Source of the DNA: PALSA-129 sp963842505
Lineage (GTDB): Bacteria; Acidobacteriota; Terriglobia; Bryobacterales; Bryobacteraceae
DNA: 64,000 bases
NCBI GenBank assembly: GCA_963842505.1
Contig: CAWJGZ010000001.1
Span: forward strand, 2,232,001-2,296,000
Reading direction: 5' to 3'
In this document: one piece after another, positions 24,003 to 33,267 of the stretch
Numbering within the stretch: the first letter of the stretch is position 1
Layout of the letters: every line of letters starts with the position of its first letter
Position numbers and translations under genes: made by a program
The notes under the pieces: model-generated
What the model saw: only the letters and a program-made list of their open reading frames with translations
Database searches by the model: none
What the model was told of the DNA's origin: nothing

Positions 24003-25799
24003 ATGGAACTCCGCGACAAGGTGTCCCAACTTCCGTTCTCGCCTGGGGTGTACCTGTATAAGGATGGCGCCGGCCGCGTCATCTATGTGGGCAAGGCCAA
24101 GATCCTGCGCAACCGCGTGCGCAGTTACTTCTCGGAAGACAAGCTGGCCGACACCAAGACCGGCACGCTCATCTCCGAAGCGCGCGACATCGATTACATC
24201 GAGGTGGATAACGAAAAGGAGGCGCTGGCTCTTGAGAACAACCTCATCAAGCAGTACAAGCCGCGCTTCAACATCCTGCTGCGCGACGACAAGACGTATC
24301 CCTACATCAAGCTGACGGCCGAGAAATATCCGCGCGCCTACGTCACGCGCCGTTTGCGCAAAGACGGCGCCACCTACTTCGGCCCGTATTTTCCCGCCAA
24401 CCTGGCGCACCGCCTGGTGCATTTCATTCACCGCCATTTCAAAGTGCCGTCCTGCAAGGTGGACCTGACGCGTTTCCATCCCAAGCCGTGCTTGCAATAC
24501 CACATCCACCGCTGCCTGGGCCCGTGCGTGGAAGGACTGACCACCGACATGGCTTACGCCGGCGCGGCGCGCGATGTAAGACTGTTTCTCGAAGGCCGCC
24601 ATTCCGACTTGGCCCGGGAGCTTCGCGCGCGCATCGAAGAGGCCTCCGACGCGACGCGCTATGAAGAGGCCGCCGCGCTGCGCGACCTGCTCACCACCGT
24701 GGAAGAGATTGAGGAACGGCAGAAAATGTCGGCCGCCAAGGGCGACGATATCGACATTCTGGCCTGCTACGCCGAGCCTCCGCTGGTAGCGCTTAACGTC
24801 TTCCACTTGCGCCATGGGCAAATTGTCGACCGGCGCGAGCTCTTCTGGGAAGACCAGACCGAGTTCGACGAGCCGCAGTTCTTCTCTTCCCTGTTGAAGC
24901 AGCTCTACCTCGATCAGCAGGACATTCCCGCGGCCATTCACGTGCCGGTGGACTTCGAAGACCGCGAGGCGCTGGAAGAGCTGCTCGCGGAAAAACGGGG
25001 GCACCGCGTGGAGATTCACACACCGCTGCGCGGGCAGAAGAAGGCCATGCTCGACCTGGTGGATACCAACGCCAAACACAGCTTTGATGCGCGGTTCCGC
25101 GTGCTGAAGCCGTCGTCGAAGGCCATCCAGCAGGCGCTCGAAGACGCGCTGAACCTGCCCGCGCCGCCGGCCCGCATCGAATGCTTCGACGTCTCGCACA
25201 TTCAGGGGACCGACAAGGTAGCCAGCATGGTGGTCTGGGAAGAGGGCCGCATGAAGAAGGCCGACTACCGCAAGTTCATCATCCGTACAGTGGAAGGCAA
25301 CGACGATTTCGCCAGCATGCGCGAAGTGGTGGGGCGGCGCTACGCGAGGCTGCAGGAAGAGAAGCGGCCCATGCCCGGGCTGGTGCTGATCGATGGCGGC
25401 ATCGGACAGTTGCGCGCCGCCGCGCAAGCGCTGGAAGCGCTCGGCATCAGCGACCAGCCACTGGCCTCCATCGCCAAGCGCGAGGAAATCATCTACGTCT
25501 ACGGACAGGAAGACGAGCCCGTGGTGCTCGACCGGTTCTCGCCCATCCTGCACCTGGTGCAGTCCATCCGCGACGAAGCCCACCGCTTTGCGGTCACCTT
25601 CCACCGCTCGCGCCGCAACGCCCGCCAGCTCACCTCGGAGCTCGACTCGATTCCAGGGGTAGGAGCAAAGACCGTGCAGAAACTTTTGAAGCAATTCGGC
25701 AGCTCCGAGATGGTGCGGGCAGCTACCGAAGAGCAGTTGGCAGCGGTAGCGGGACGCGCGGCGGCGCGCCGCGTGCGCGCGCATTACGGCGGGGGGTGA
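24003..25799 (+). CDS. uvrC: Excinuclease ABC subunit C
   Basis: UvrC makes the two incisions in nucleotide-excision repair. The 598-residue protein has the GIY-YIG nuclease (PGVYLYKDGAGRVIYVGKAK...NRVRSYF) and a UVR/UvrB-binding motif around 195-230 (YEEAAALRDLL). It then has the RNase H-like second nuclease (IECFDVSHIQGTDKVASMVV...DYRKFII) and a helix-hairpin-helix end (LDSIPGVGAKTVQKLLKQFGS). All parts are intact. No Shine-Dalgarno is obvious before the ATG at 24003. The 3' end overlaps the convergent kinase gene by 16 bases. Confidence 0.96.
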   Translation: MELRDKVSQLPFSPGVYLYKDGAGRVIYVGKAKILRNRVRSYFSEDKLADTKTGTLISEARDIDYIEVDNEKEALALENNLIKQYKPRFNILLRDDKTYPYIKLTAEKYPRAYVTRRLRKDGATYFGPYFPANLAHRLVHFIHRHFKVPSCKVDLTRFHPKPCLQYHIHRCLGPCVEGLTTDMAYAGAARDVRLFLEGRHSDLARELRARIEEASDATRYEEAAALRDLLTTVEEIEERQKMSAAKGDDIDILACYAEPPLVALNVFHLRHGQIVDRRELFWEDQTEFDEPQFFSSLLKQLYLDQQDIPAAIHVPVDFEDREALEELLAEKRGHRVEIHTPLRGQKKAMLDLVDTNAKHSFDARFRVLKPSSKAIQQALEDALNLPAPPARIECFDVSHIQGTDKVASMVVWEEGRMKKADYRKFIIRTVEGNDDFASMREVVGRRYARLQEEKRPMPGLVLIDGGIGQLRAAAQALEALGISDQPLASIAKREEIIYVYGQEDEPVVLDRFSPILHLVQSIRDEAHRFAVTFHRSRRNARQLTSELDSIPGVGAKTVQKLLKQFGSSEMVRAATEEQLAAVAGRAAARRVRAHYGGG

Positions 25800-27763
25800 A
25801 CGGCGGATGAGATCCTGTCCAGCGCGTCCGTCAGGTCTTTCAGAAGGATCGGCTTGGAGATGTACCCATCCATGCCGCTGGCCAGGAATCGTTCCCGGTC
25901 GCCCTTCATGGCGTGAGCGGTCATGGCGATGATGGGGGTGTGCCGGCCGGTGTCGCGCTCCGCCTGGCGGATGGCCGCGGTGGCTTCGATCCCCGTCATT
26001 TCCGGCATTTGCACATCCATCAGGATTACGTCATAGCTTTGCAGGTGGAGTGCGTCGCAGGCTTCGCGGCCGTTGGCCGCGGTATCCACGCGGTGGCCCC
26101 GCTTCTCAAGCAAGCGCACCACCAGTTGCCGGTTCACCGGGTTATCTTCCGCCAATAGCACGTGCAGCGCGGCGCCGAAACCAGGCGCGGCGACGGCTTC
26201 CGGCGGCGGCGCGGCGCGTGCGGGCGCAGCGGCCCCGGGTCCCGCCACCGGCACGGGAAGCGAGAACCGGAAACAACTGCCTTCGCCGAGCCGGCTTTGC
26301 ACCCGGATGCTGCCGCCCATGAGCCTCACCAGCCGCGAGCAGATGGTCAGCCCCAGTCCCGTTCCGCCGAAGCGCCGGGTCATGGAACCGTCGGCTTGGG
26401 AGAAAGGCTCGAAGATGGTCTGTAGTTTGCCGGCGGCAATTCCTATGCCGGTGTCCCGCACCGCGAATTCCAGCACGACGCCGGCCTCCCCGGCGGACAC
26501 CACCGAAACTTCCACCGCGATCAAACCGCTTTCGGTGAACTTGATGGCGTTGCCGATCAGGTTGAGCAGAACCTGCCCCAGCCGCAGCGGGTCGCCCACC
26601 ACGCAGGGAGGCACCTCGGGCCGCACCTCGCACCGCAGTTCGAGTCCCTTCTCCAGCGCGCGCACACCGAGCAGCGCGCGCACTTTCTCCACGCATTCGA
26701 TCGGATCGAAGGGGACCGAGTCCAGGTCCAGTTTGCCGGCTTCGATTTTGGAGAAGTCCAGAATGTCGTTAATGATGATCATCAGCGATTCGGCGGAGCT
26801 TCGCACCGTGTGCAGATAGACCTGTTGTTCGGGGTTAGTGGCGGCATCCAGAGCCAGTTCGGTCATTCCGATGATGCCGTTCATGGGGGTGCGGATTTCG
26901 TGGCTCATGTTGGCCAGGAACTCGCTCTTGGCGCGGTTGCCTTCCTCGGCTCTCTCTTTGGCTTCGGTCAACTGCCCGTTCAGGCGGCGCAGTTCCGCGG
27001 TGCGCTCGGAGACTTCATCCTCCAGTTTTTCGCGATGGCGTTGCAGTTGGCTTTCGCGATGCTGAATTTCGGCCAACATCTCGTTGAAGCCGTCGACCAG
27101 CATTCCCAATTCGTCCTGGGTGGTTTTGGCGGCGCGGATTCCGTAGTTTCTGTATCGCGTGACGGCGCGGGCCGTCTGCGCCAAGTGGATCACCGGCGCG
27201 GAGATGAACTTTTGCAGCCAGGAGGCCAGCAGAAAGGCGAGAAAACCGGAGACGGCCAGGACCACGAGCATGGCGCCGGCGGCGCTGACTTCCTGTTCGC
27301 GGATGGCCCGCAGGTCCGATTCCAGGTAGATCGTTCCCAGTGCCTGGCCGTTAAAAGTCACGGTGTGAAACAGCCGCAGGCGGCCGGAGGAAAACGAGCT
27401 TCCATCGCGGCGCGGGCGGGGAGGAGTAAACGCCCCGTTGCTATCCGGGCGAACGTAGGTGGCGAAGGGCCTGCCGTTGGCCGAGTAGATACAGGCCGCC
27501 ACGACCTCGGGCTGAGTTGTGAACCCTTGCAGAAGCTTCTGGAGTGAAGCCGAGTCGTCAAAACTGAGCGCCGCGGTGGAGAGCAGCCCGATTCCGCGCG
27601 CCATGATCTCGGTGCGGCGTTTCATGGAGGCGCGGGTTTGAGCCACCTCTTCGCTGACTAGCGCGCCGCAGGCCAGCAGCAGAGCGGCCGCCACGGTGAG
27701 CATGATGATGGCCCGCAGTTTTTGCTTGACCGAAACCTTGCGCCAGAGGAGGGATGGTTTCAT
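25784..27763 (-). CDS. Membrane-bound hybrid histidine kinase
   Basis: From the ATG at 27763 the protein has 659 residues: a helix at ~10-32, a periplasmic sensor of about 130 residues, a second helix and a HAMP linker. The HisKA box NRAKSEFLANMSHEIRTPMNGIIGM carries the phospho-accepting histidine. The HATPase shows GDPLRLGQVLLNLIGNAIKFT and GGTGLGLTI, and the C-terminal receiver shows VLLAEDNPVNRQ...VILMDVQMPEMTG. A longer upstream frame (to 28027) has no start signal. ATGA at 27760-27763 shares the stop of the preceding yfiR-like gene, so the two are translationally coupled. The sensor and the coupled YfiR point to an envelope or redox signal. Confidence 0.9.
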   Translation of the reverse strand: MKPSLLWRKVSVKQKLRAIIMLTVAAALLLACGALVSEEVAQTRASMKRRTEIMARGIGLLSTAALSFDDSASLQKLLQGFTTQPEVVAACIYSANGRPFATYVRPDSNGAFTPPRPRRDGSSFSSGRLRLFHTVTFNGQALGTIYLESDLRAIREQEVSAAGAMLVVLAVSGFLAFLLASWLQKFISAPVIHLAQTARAVTRYRNYGIRAAKTTQDELGMLVDGFNEMLAEIQHRESQLQRHREKLEDEVSERTAELRRLNGQLTEAKERAEEGNRAKSEFLANMSHEIRTPMNGIIGMTELALDAATNPEQQVYLHTVRSSAESLMIIINDILDFSKIEAGKLDLDSVPFDPIECVEKVRALLGVRALEKGLELRCEVRPEVPPCVVGDPLRLGQVLLNLIGNAIKFTESGLIAVEVSVVSAGEAGVVLEFAVRDTGIGIAAGKLQTIFEPFSQADGSMTRRFGGTGLGLTICSRLVRLMGGSIRVQSRLGEGSCFRFSLPVPVAGPGAAAPARAAPPPEAVAAPGFGAALHVLLAEDNPVNRQLVVRLLEKRGHRVDTAANGREACDALHLQSYDVILMDVQMPEMTGIEATAAIRQAERDTGRHTPIIAMTAHAMKGDRERFLASGMDGYISKPILLKDLTDALDRISSAVHPPP

Positions 27764-28323
27764 GGTGTTCCGTCGCGCACGATGCTGGCCAGGCTCAACA
27801 GTTGGGAACTCACCACCAGGTGCGCCCGTCTGGCGGCCTTGGGGTTGATTTGAAAATGGACGCCGCCGTGCGCCAGTTCGAGCTTGACGATGCCGCCGTT
27901 TTCGCAGAAGCCGGGCGTGTCTCCCACAGTCAAGACGGGTTTGCGCCGGAGCCGCTCGAGGATTCCACGCAACGGTCTCTCTTCCGAGGAACTGACGAAG
28001 ACAATCTGACAATTTCCGGCGTCCCAACCGGTCTTGAACCGCCGGATGACGAAGGGCCTCCCGTTGAGGGACTTGCCTTGGACGGCGTGATCGAGCGCCG
28101 GCCCGAAGGGGTCATGACCCAGGACGCCGATGCAAAACGGCGCACCGGCCGGCCAGCGAGGCCACGCGACGAAGCCCGCCAACTTGTAAAGCATGACAGC
28201 TTTGACCTCGTATTCCTGGCGGAAATGGGCGGCCAGTGGGCTGCTGGCAGCCAGCAACAGGGCCGCTGGCAGGAGGAGTGCCCGCCGCGTTCGACCGCGG
28301 GTGCAGTGGATCAGAAATGCCAC
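27760..28323 (-). CDS. YfiR-family periplasmic protein (DUF4154)
   Basis: YfiR proteins are periplasmic and repress a partner signalling enzyme in response to reducing or envelope stress. The 187-residue protein has an export signal (ALLLPAALLLAASSPLAAH), then the family pattern EYEVKAVMLYKLAGFVAWP, FCIGVLGHDPFG, CQIVFVSSSEE, PVLTVGDTPGFCENGGIV and a closing VVSSQLLSLASIV. It starts at the GTG at 28323. Here its partner is a hybrid kinase encoded in the overlapping next gene, a common arrangement in this family. Confidence 0.85.
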   Translation of the reverse strand: MAFLIHCTRGRTRRALLLPAALLLAASSPLAAHFRQEYEVKAVMLYKLAGFVAWPRWPAGAPFCIGVLGHDPFGPALDHAVQGKSLNGRPFVIRRFKTGWDAGNCQIVFVSSSEERPLRGILERLRRKPVLTVGDTPGFCENGGIVKLELAHGGVHFQINPKAARRAHLVVSSQLLSLASIVRDGTP

Positions 28324-28366
28324 GTCAAAGTTCCAATCGGCAGAAAGGGGCGAAAAGTTTAGGAGC

Positions 28367-28413
28367 GGCAGGCGCCTGCCGGCGCCAACATCGACAAAAA
28401 GGCTGTCGATGTT
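28367..28413. repeat. Two adjacent hairpins upstream of yfiR-like gene
   Basis: GGCAGGCGCCTGCC (28367-28380) is a perfect palindrome. It is followed by AACATCGACA-N7-TGTCGATGTT (28387-28396/28404-28413). A third hairpin GGCAGGCGG-CA-CCGCCTGCC lies at 28492-28511. The rest of the 28324-28778 stretch holds no gene I can support. Confidence 0.6.
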
Positions 28414-28778
28414 GAGAAGTCAGAAGTCAGAATGAAAAACACTGGCGGCGTGAGCAGGGATCGGCAGGAGGGCCTTGCGAGGTGCGGGGTTGGCAGGCGG
28501 CACCGCCTGCCCCACCAAAGGAAAGACGAAGACACTTGTGGCATGGGGGTGGGGAAAGAAGAAGGGCGTTGCGGCGGCCGGGGCTCTCGGACTTGTCGCC
28601 GGGCGTGTCTCCGGATTCTCTCGGACCCAATTACGGGGCGGGCAAACGGCCCGGTGAGTGCCGCAAGGCCTTGACGGCGCGTGCTTTGGGGAGGATTTGG
28701 ATTTGCGAGGGGCGCGTTCACCTCCCCAATCGTGATTTGCGCGAGGCGGGCCTATTCTTCGCAGAATGGCCGGTGGGT

Positions 28779-29924
28779 TCAAGCCATCACCTTAAGGAAG
28801 GCTGCCTTGAACTTGTCCATCTCCTCCTGCAATCCCACGGTGACTCGAACATGCGTCGGCCAAACCGGCCAGGGGCGGCCGATGATTACCTTTTCTTTTG
28901 CCATCGCGCTGATGACGTCGGCGGCGGGCCGCCTGGTATCCACCATGAAACAGTTGGAAACCGAGGGCACACATTTGAAGTTATGCTGGTCGAGGAAATC
29001 GAGGACGTCCTCGCGCACTTCGCCGATGGACTTGCGCCGCTCCGGCACCACGGTTTTCGACCGCAGGCTGGCGGCAGCGGCGGCCATGGAGGTGATGGGC
29101 ATCATGCCGCTGTGGCCCCAGCCTCTAATCTTAGCCAACAGGTCGGGGCGGGCCAGGGCGGCGCCGGCGCGCAGGCCGGCCATGCCGTAGATTTTGGAGA
29201 ACGTGCGCAGGATCACGACATCCTTGCCGGTTTGCACCATATCGGTGCAGAACGGGCCGCCGGCAATATGGGTGTAGGCTTCGTCGATCATCACGACCGA
29301 CCCCTTGGGCTTATTGGCAACCAGCCATTCCAGATCGGACCTACTGGTCAAGGTGCCGGTGGGATTGTTGGGGTTGCAGACATAGATCAGGCCGGCGGTG
29401 GGACTGGCCGCCGCCATGGCTTTTACATCGTGCGAATAATCCCTGGCCAACGGAACGCGAATCACGGGCGCACCGATGAATTGGGCCGCGACGCCGCCCG
29501 CCTCGTACCCGGGGTCCGCCAGGACGTAGGGTCTGGTGGGTGAAGTGAAAGCGATCACGGCTTGATGCAGGGGGCTGCTCGATCCGGCGTAGATGTTGAC
29601 GTGATCGGGGGTCAAGCCTTCCTGTTCGGAGAGGATGGTCAGCACTTTACCAGCTTCCGCAAACAAGTAGCGACCACCCAGCTCGACCATTTTGTGGGCC
29701 GCTTCACGCGCTTCCTTGCACGGGCCCAACGGATTTTCGTTGGAGTTGATCATCACCGCGTCCGGCGGCGCATCCACGCGCGAGAGTTGCGCCAGCGCAG
29801 GCTCGTTATAAAACGGGAGGGTTGCGCCGGCAGTCAGGATGGTGGCAATCCGGCCGAAAGTCCGGCGCGAAAAGCCGCGATTCAGAAGCTCTTGTTGTTG
29901 CCTTTCGGATAGATCGGTCGTCAT
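28779..29924 (-). CDS. Tat-exported PLP-dependent aminotransferase (HisC-like)
   Basis: The 381-residue protein carries the Tat motif SRRTFGR (residues ~19-25) and a hydrophobic stretch, then a fold-type I class I/II aminotransferase. Visible blocks are NSNENPLGPCKEA, YAGSSSPLHQAV, NPNNPTGT and TFSKIYGMAGLRAG with the PLP lysine, plus a C-terminal RPWPVWPTHVRVTVG. It resembles histidinol-phosphate aminotransferases, but the export signal argues against a role in histidine synthesis. Such exported aminotransferases recur in Solibacter-like genomes. GGGGAG before the ATG supports the start. Monocistronic. Confidence 0.85.
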   Translation of the reverse strand: MTTDLSERQQQELLNRGFSRRTFGRIATILTAGATLPFYNEPALAQLSRVDAPPDAVMINSNENPLGPCKEAREAAHKMVELGGRYLFAEAGKVLTILSEQEGLTPDHVNIYAGSSSPLHQAVIAFTSPTRPYVLADPGYEAGGVAAQFIGAPVIRVPLARDYSHDVKAMAAASPTAGLIYVCNPNNPTGTLTSRSDLEWLVANKPKGSVVMIDEAYTHIAGGPFCTDMVQTGKDVVILRTFSKIYGMAGLRAGAALARPDLLAKIRGWGHSGMMPITSMAAAAASLRSKTVVPERRKSIGEVREDVLDFLDQHNFKCVPSVSNCFMVDTRRPAADVISAMAKEKVIIGRPWPVWPTHVRVTVGLQEEMDKFKAAFLKVMA

Positions 29925-30177
29925 GTGGCTCCCCTCGCAGTTCGCCTATCGGAAGCAGATTATCAGGTTCGGAGGCCGATGTCACCTGGGTAGACAGCCG
30001 GGGGCGTGCGACATAACATCGCGATTTCCCAGAGGCGCCAACTACTCAGCACGGGACCGCGCGCTTTAGCGAGCAGCCAGCTCCAGGCTGCGTGGCGGCC
30101 GCTCACTAACGTTCGCGGTTCTGTGCCGCGCACCCGGCGGCCGGTCGGGGCGGGGCGGGGAAGAGTTCCGGCGCCTA
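29925..30177. other. Intergenic stretch with dispersed-repeat sequence
   Basis: The 253-base spacer contains GGCCGCTCACTAACG followed by TTCGCGGTTCTGT, similar to the GGCCGCTCCCTGACGG/TCGCGGTTCTGTT element found twice at 47.7-48.0 kb. No gene is supported. Confidence 0.4.
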
Positions 30178-31179
30178 CTAGCGGCTGTTCAAGAATTCCC
30201 GCAACGCGTCGAAAGAAATCCCCCAAGCGGTGCTCGGTCCTTCGTATCCCTTCAGCTCAACTTCGTGTCTGGCGAACGGGGAAGTCGCGCCCGCCGTCAA
30301 CGCCAGTTCCTGGAACGTCCGCGCGCCCAGCGCCACGCCCAACCCAATCTGCTTGGTGGCCGCTTCCAGCCGGAATGCCGCATTGACGGTGTCGCCCAGG
30401 GCCGTGTATTCCGATCCGCCGACGATCGCCGGGCCGGTATTCACGCCCGCCCCGATTCGCAGCGGCGCCGGCAGGGGCAGCGCTTTGCTGATTTCTCCGG
30501 TCGCCGTCGAGATCTCGCACACGGCCCGCAGCGCCTTCATCAAATCGGCGCCCAAACTCTCCGGGTGGTCGTGTACCCACACGGCCATCACCGCGTCCCC
30601 GATGTATTTTTGCGCCCAACTTCCCAGCCGCTGGGTAATCTGCCCGGTCCGCAGAAACCAGGTGCCGATGGTCTGCGAAAGCAGCGATTCCGAAACCGTC
30701 CGCGCCAGGGGCGTAAAGTCGCGGATATCCACTACCACGATGGTGGTGAGATTGTGGGTATGGATCGCCGTGGTGGGCATGTTGCGCGTGTTGAGGTCCG
30801 GTATGGAGAGCGCCGCGCCGCCCGCCGCCGCGCTGCAGAAGATCAGCTCCTGATCTCCAAACACCAACCGGTCCTGGTCGTTCAACCGCAGCGGCAGGCT
30901 GACGCGCCGCGCATTCACAAAAGAGCCATTGCGGCTGCCCAGGTCCACCAGCGAAAAATCCCCCGCATCCTTCCGTTGGATCAAGGCGTGCAGCCTTGAC
31001 ACCGAGCGGCTGTCCAGCATCACGGCGCAGCCGTCACCGCGGCCGATCGCCCAGGTCTGCCCTTCGCCCAGCGGATAGCGGCGCCCGCTGGGTTCGTGCA
31101 GCAGATATGCTTCGATGGTGGACGGTATCACTCCACACCAATTTACCAGAATGCGCCCGGCGTCCTGGAACGATCCCAC
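30178..31179 (-). CDS. FHA domain-adenylate/guanylate cyclase
   Basis: The 333-residue protein joins an FHA phosphopeptide-binding domain (~25-115: WAIGRGDGC, RSVSRLHALI, LVDLGSRNGSFVN) to a class III cyclase (~140-310). In the cyclase, VVVDIRDFTPLA carries the metal aspartates, YIGDAVMAVW follows, and ALGDTVNAAFRLE holds the Asn/Arg transition-state residues, so it should be active. There is no membrane segment. The frame opens with GTG at 31179; a GTG at 31131 with GGTGTGGA upstream is a good alternative. The spacer to the divergent small membrane gene carries GTAC motifs. Confidence 0.88.
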   Translation of the reverse strand: MGSFQDAGRILVNWCGVIPSTIEAYLLHEPSGRRYPLGEGQTWAIGRGDGCAVMLDSRSVSRLHALIQRKDAGDFSLVDLGSRNGSFVNARRVSLPLRLNDQDRLVFGDQELIFCSAAAGGAALSIPDLNTRNMPTTAIHTHNLTTIVVVDIRDFTPLARTVSESLLSQTIGTWFLRTGQITQRLGSWAQKYIGDAVMAVWVHDHPESLGADLMKALRAVCEISTATGEISKALPLPAPLRIGAGVNTGPAIVGGSEYTALGDTVNAAFRLEAATKQIGLGVALGARTFQELALTAGATSPFARHEVELKGYEGPSTAWGISFDALREFLNSR

Positions 31180-31194
31180 TAAATGTCTTATTTT

Positions 31195-31233
31195 GTACTA
31201 GAACCAAGGGCGCCGAGTTAGTACAGTCGGTAC
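31195..31233. promoter_or_regulatory. GTAC motif cluster between cyclase and small membrane gene
   Basis: GTAC occurs at 31195-31198 and as GTAC-N5-GTAC at 31221-31233. The same GTAC-N5-GTAC spacing is found at 14543-14555 before a PEP-CTERM gene. Confidence 0.3.
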
Positions 31234-31313
31234 ATTATCGAGGTTTTCCGGCCAATGAGTAAGGGTAAACTATTTCTTAGGAAGCGCCGATTTAATATGT
31301 TGAGAAAACTCTA

Positions 31314-31601
31314 ATGGCAATTCAGTACGTCTTTATCTATCTACAGTTGCTGGACCTGCTGACCACCCTCGTGGGTTTCAGGCTGGGCGCCTCCGAGGTC
31401 AGCCCATTCATTCGTCTTTTCATGCACGCCGGTCCGGCGCTGGGGATACTCGCTTCCAAAGCGGTCGCTTTGGCATTGGGAGCTCTCTGCGTGTACCTCC
31501 GGAAAAGCCATCTCATCCGCTGGGCGACCTATTGGTATAGCGGGCTGGTGGTGTGGAACCTGATGATCATGCTGGTGTCCGCCGGCGGCTTGGCCGCCTG
31601 A
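31314..31601 (+). CDS. Small membrane protein, DUF5658-like
   Basis: The 95-residue protein has three helices: IYLQLLDLLTTLVGF, GPALGILASKAVALALGALCVYL, and WYSGLVVWNLMIMLV. The opening LD.LTT...GA.EVSPF resembles the small DUF5658 membrane proteins, in which an Asp/Thr face and a Glu-x-Asn/Ser-Pro turn recur. Function of that family is unknown. It is transcribed away from the cyclase gene. Confidence 0.6.
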   Translation: MAIQYVFIYLQLLDLLTTLVGFRLGASEVSPFIRLFMHAGPALGILASKAVALALGALCVYLRKSHLIRWATYWYSGLVVWNLMIMLVSAGGLAA

Positions 31602-31764
31602 CCTCAGTCCGCGCGCGCCGATGCAAGGTTGGACAGAAGGACTGATGCGGGGTCTTTCCCGGCACTAAGCTGGTGACAAATCCCGGTCTAACCACGCACC
31701 AGCCACGACGACGCCATCACCATTAGCGCCAACAACGCCACTTCGGCCACCAACTGGAACACGC

Positions 31765-33267
31765 TTATCCGGCCGGTAGCGTCTCCGATAAGGGATCCCA
31801 TTCCGTGCTTCCGCATGGCACACCTGCTTTCAAATCTTTGAGCACCATCTTCCCGTTCTCATCCAGGTCCACCTGGTAGAGCGGTAAGTCGCTCTTCCGC
31901 ACCACGTACGTCCCCGTCTGCAACTCCCACGATTGCTGGTAGGAGTAAGCCACATATGGATTCCGCGCTTTCGCCCGGATGCGGAACTGGGCCGTCGACG
32001 GTTCATAATTCGCGTAGCTATAACAGTGGCCGACGCACACCCGGTCGATCATGTGCGCCAGGGCATTCACCCGCAGCGCCGGATCCTGGATCGCGTTGAT
32101 CACGCGCTGCCCCGGTTCGAGCTTCGCGACCGTATCCTGCATCCGGTCTTCGAACGAATTCAGGGCGCGCTCGTCCCGGAAGAGGAACCCGAAGAACACC
32201 GCCGCCACCACGATGAGGCCGTATACCTCCAGGCGCTTGGGCCGCGCCGCGCCCAATAGCGCGCAAACACACACACCCACCCCGAGCGACATGCGTTCCG
32301 CGATGAAGGCCAGAGTGTGATGGAAGCCTGGAAACAGAATCGTGGTTGGCAGAATGAACACGGCCGCCGCGCTGATGACGCAGAACTGGAATGGAATGCC
32401 CGAGACCACCTGGCGCGCTCCCGAGAGGTGCATCAGGTCGAGGAACAGCAGCCCCCAAACCAGCAACAGTCCCACCATGACGACGTAGTATTTCGCGTCG
32501 AACACCCACACCTGGTCCAGCCCGGTGGTCAAATTGATTTGCTGCGGAGACCACTGCGATACCATGGACCGGCCGATGACCGCGTGCAGGAGGACCATCG
32601 CGAGCAGCGACGCCGCAATCATATACACTCTCAGCCGCGGCGTCAGGCTGCGCGCAACCAGCAGGTAGGCCACCAGGCCCGCTGCCCACACTACCGGCAG
32701 CGCGTGGGCCACATACGCCAGCACAAAAACGGGCGCCGCCAGGGCCAAGCGCCGCGGGCTCCAGTTCCAGACTATTGCGAGGCCCCAGAAACACAGCCCG
32801 AGGCTGAGATAGAAATTGAAGAAGCCCATGTGGTACACCCAGCCATAGGCCAGCATCCCGATGCACGGCAGCAGGTGCCACGGCGGCCGGCCTCCCACCG
32901 CTCCGATAAAGGCGAAGGCGCCCCACACAAAAGTGAGCACCGCCAGGGATACGGCGATCCGCTGCGCGGCTTCCGGCCCCACCAGTTTGAACAGCCCGCT
33001 CAGGATGACGTCGAAAAGGATGTTGGTGGTCTGTTGCACCATCACCAGTCCTTGCAGGCGGCCGCTTTCGATCAATTGCGAAAGCCAGGAGTTGTAAATG
33101 TGGCTCGAAAGATCCCCGGCCTGGATGCGCGGTTGCCAATAGCAGGGAATCAGAAACAGAAGCGATGCCAGCGCGTAGACCCACTTGGAGTCCAGCAGCG
33201 CGGCCATGCCCTGGCGGCCGCGGCTGGCGGCCGGGTGGGCGGAGCGGTCGGTCGGTGGCGTTTGCAT
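31765..33267 (-). CDS. Polytopic membrane protein, glycosyltransferase-C-like topology
   Basis: The 500-residue protein has about ten hydrophobic helices from residue 30 to ~365, with a periplasmic loop near the start (QAGDLSSHIYNSWLSQLI) and a soluble C-terminal domain of ~125 residues. The early acidic loop and helix count recall GT-C or EpsG-like transferases, but no diagnostic motif is complete. Its start codon directly follows the stop of the DUF362 gene (TAA-ATG), so it is the last gene of a three-gene operon. Function unknown; lipid-linked substrate handling is a guess from its neighbours. Confidence 0.75.
   Translation of the reverse strand: MQTPPTDRSAHPAASRGRQGMAALLDSKWVYALASLLFLIPCYWQPRIQAGDLSSHIYNSWLSQLIESGRLQGLVMVQQTTNILFDVILSGLFKLVGPEAAQRIAVSLAVLTFVWGAFAFIGAVGGRPPWHLLPCIGMLAYGWVYHMGFFNFYLSLGLCFWGLAIVWNWSPRRLALAAPVFVLAYVAHALPVVWAAGLVAYLLVARSLTPRLRVYMIAASLLAMVLLHAVIGRSMVSQWSPQQINLTTGLDQVWVFDAKYYVVMVGLLLVWGLLFLDLMHLSGARQVVSGIPFQFCVISAAAVFILPTTILFPGFHHTLAFIAERMSLGVGVCVCALLGAARPKRLEVYGLIVVAAVFFGFLFRDERALNSFEDRMQDTVAKLEPGQRVINAIQDPALRVNALAHMIDRVCVGHCYSYANYEPSTAQFRIRAKARNPYVAYSYQQSWELQTGTYVVRKSDLPLYQVDLDENGKMVLKDLKAGVPCGSTEWDPLSETLPAG

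Noticed and set aside
23979..25784. Upstream extension of the TPR gene to 752 residues
   Set aside because: The extension is antisense to uvrC. A signal peptide and a -10 box fix the true start at 23978.
31688..31762. 24-residue hydrophobic frame after the polytopic membrane gene
   Set aside because: It has no ribosome binding site and overlaps the end of the upstream gene in another frame; unlike the two tiny genes at 35 kb it has no paralogue here.
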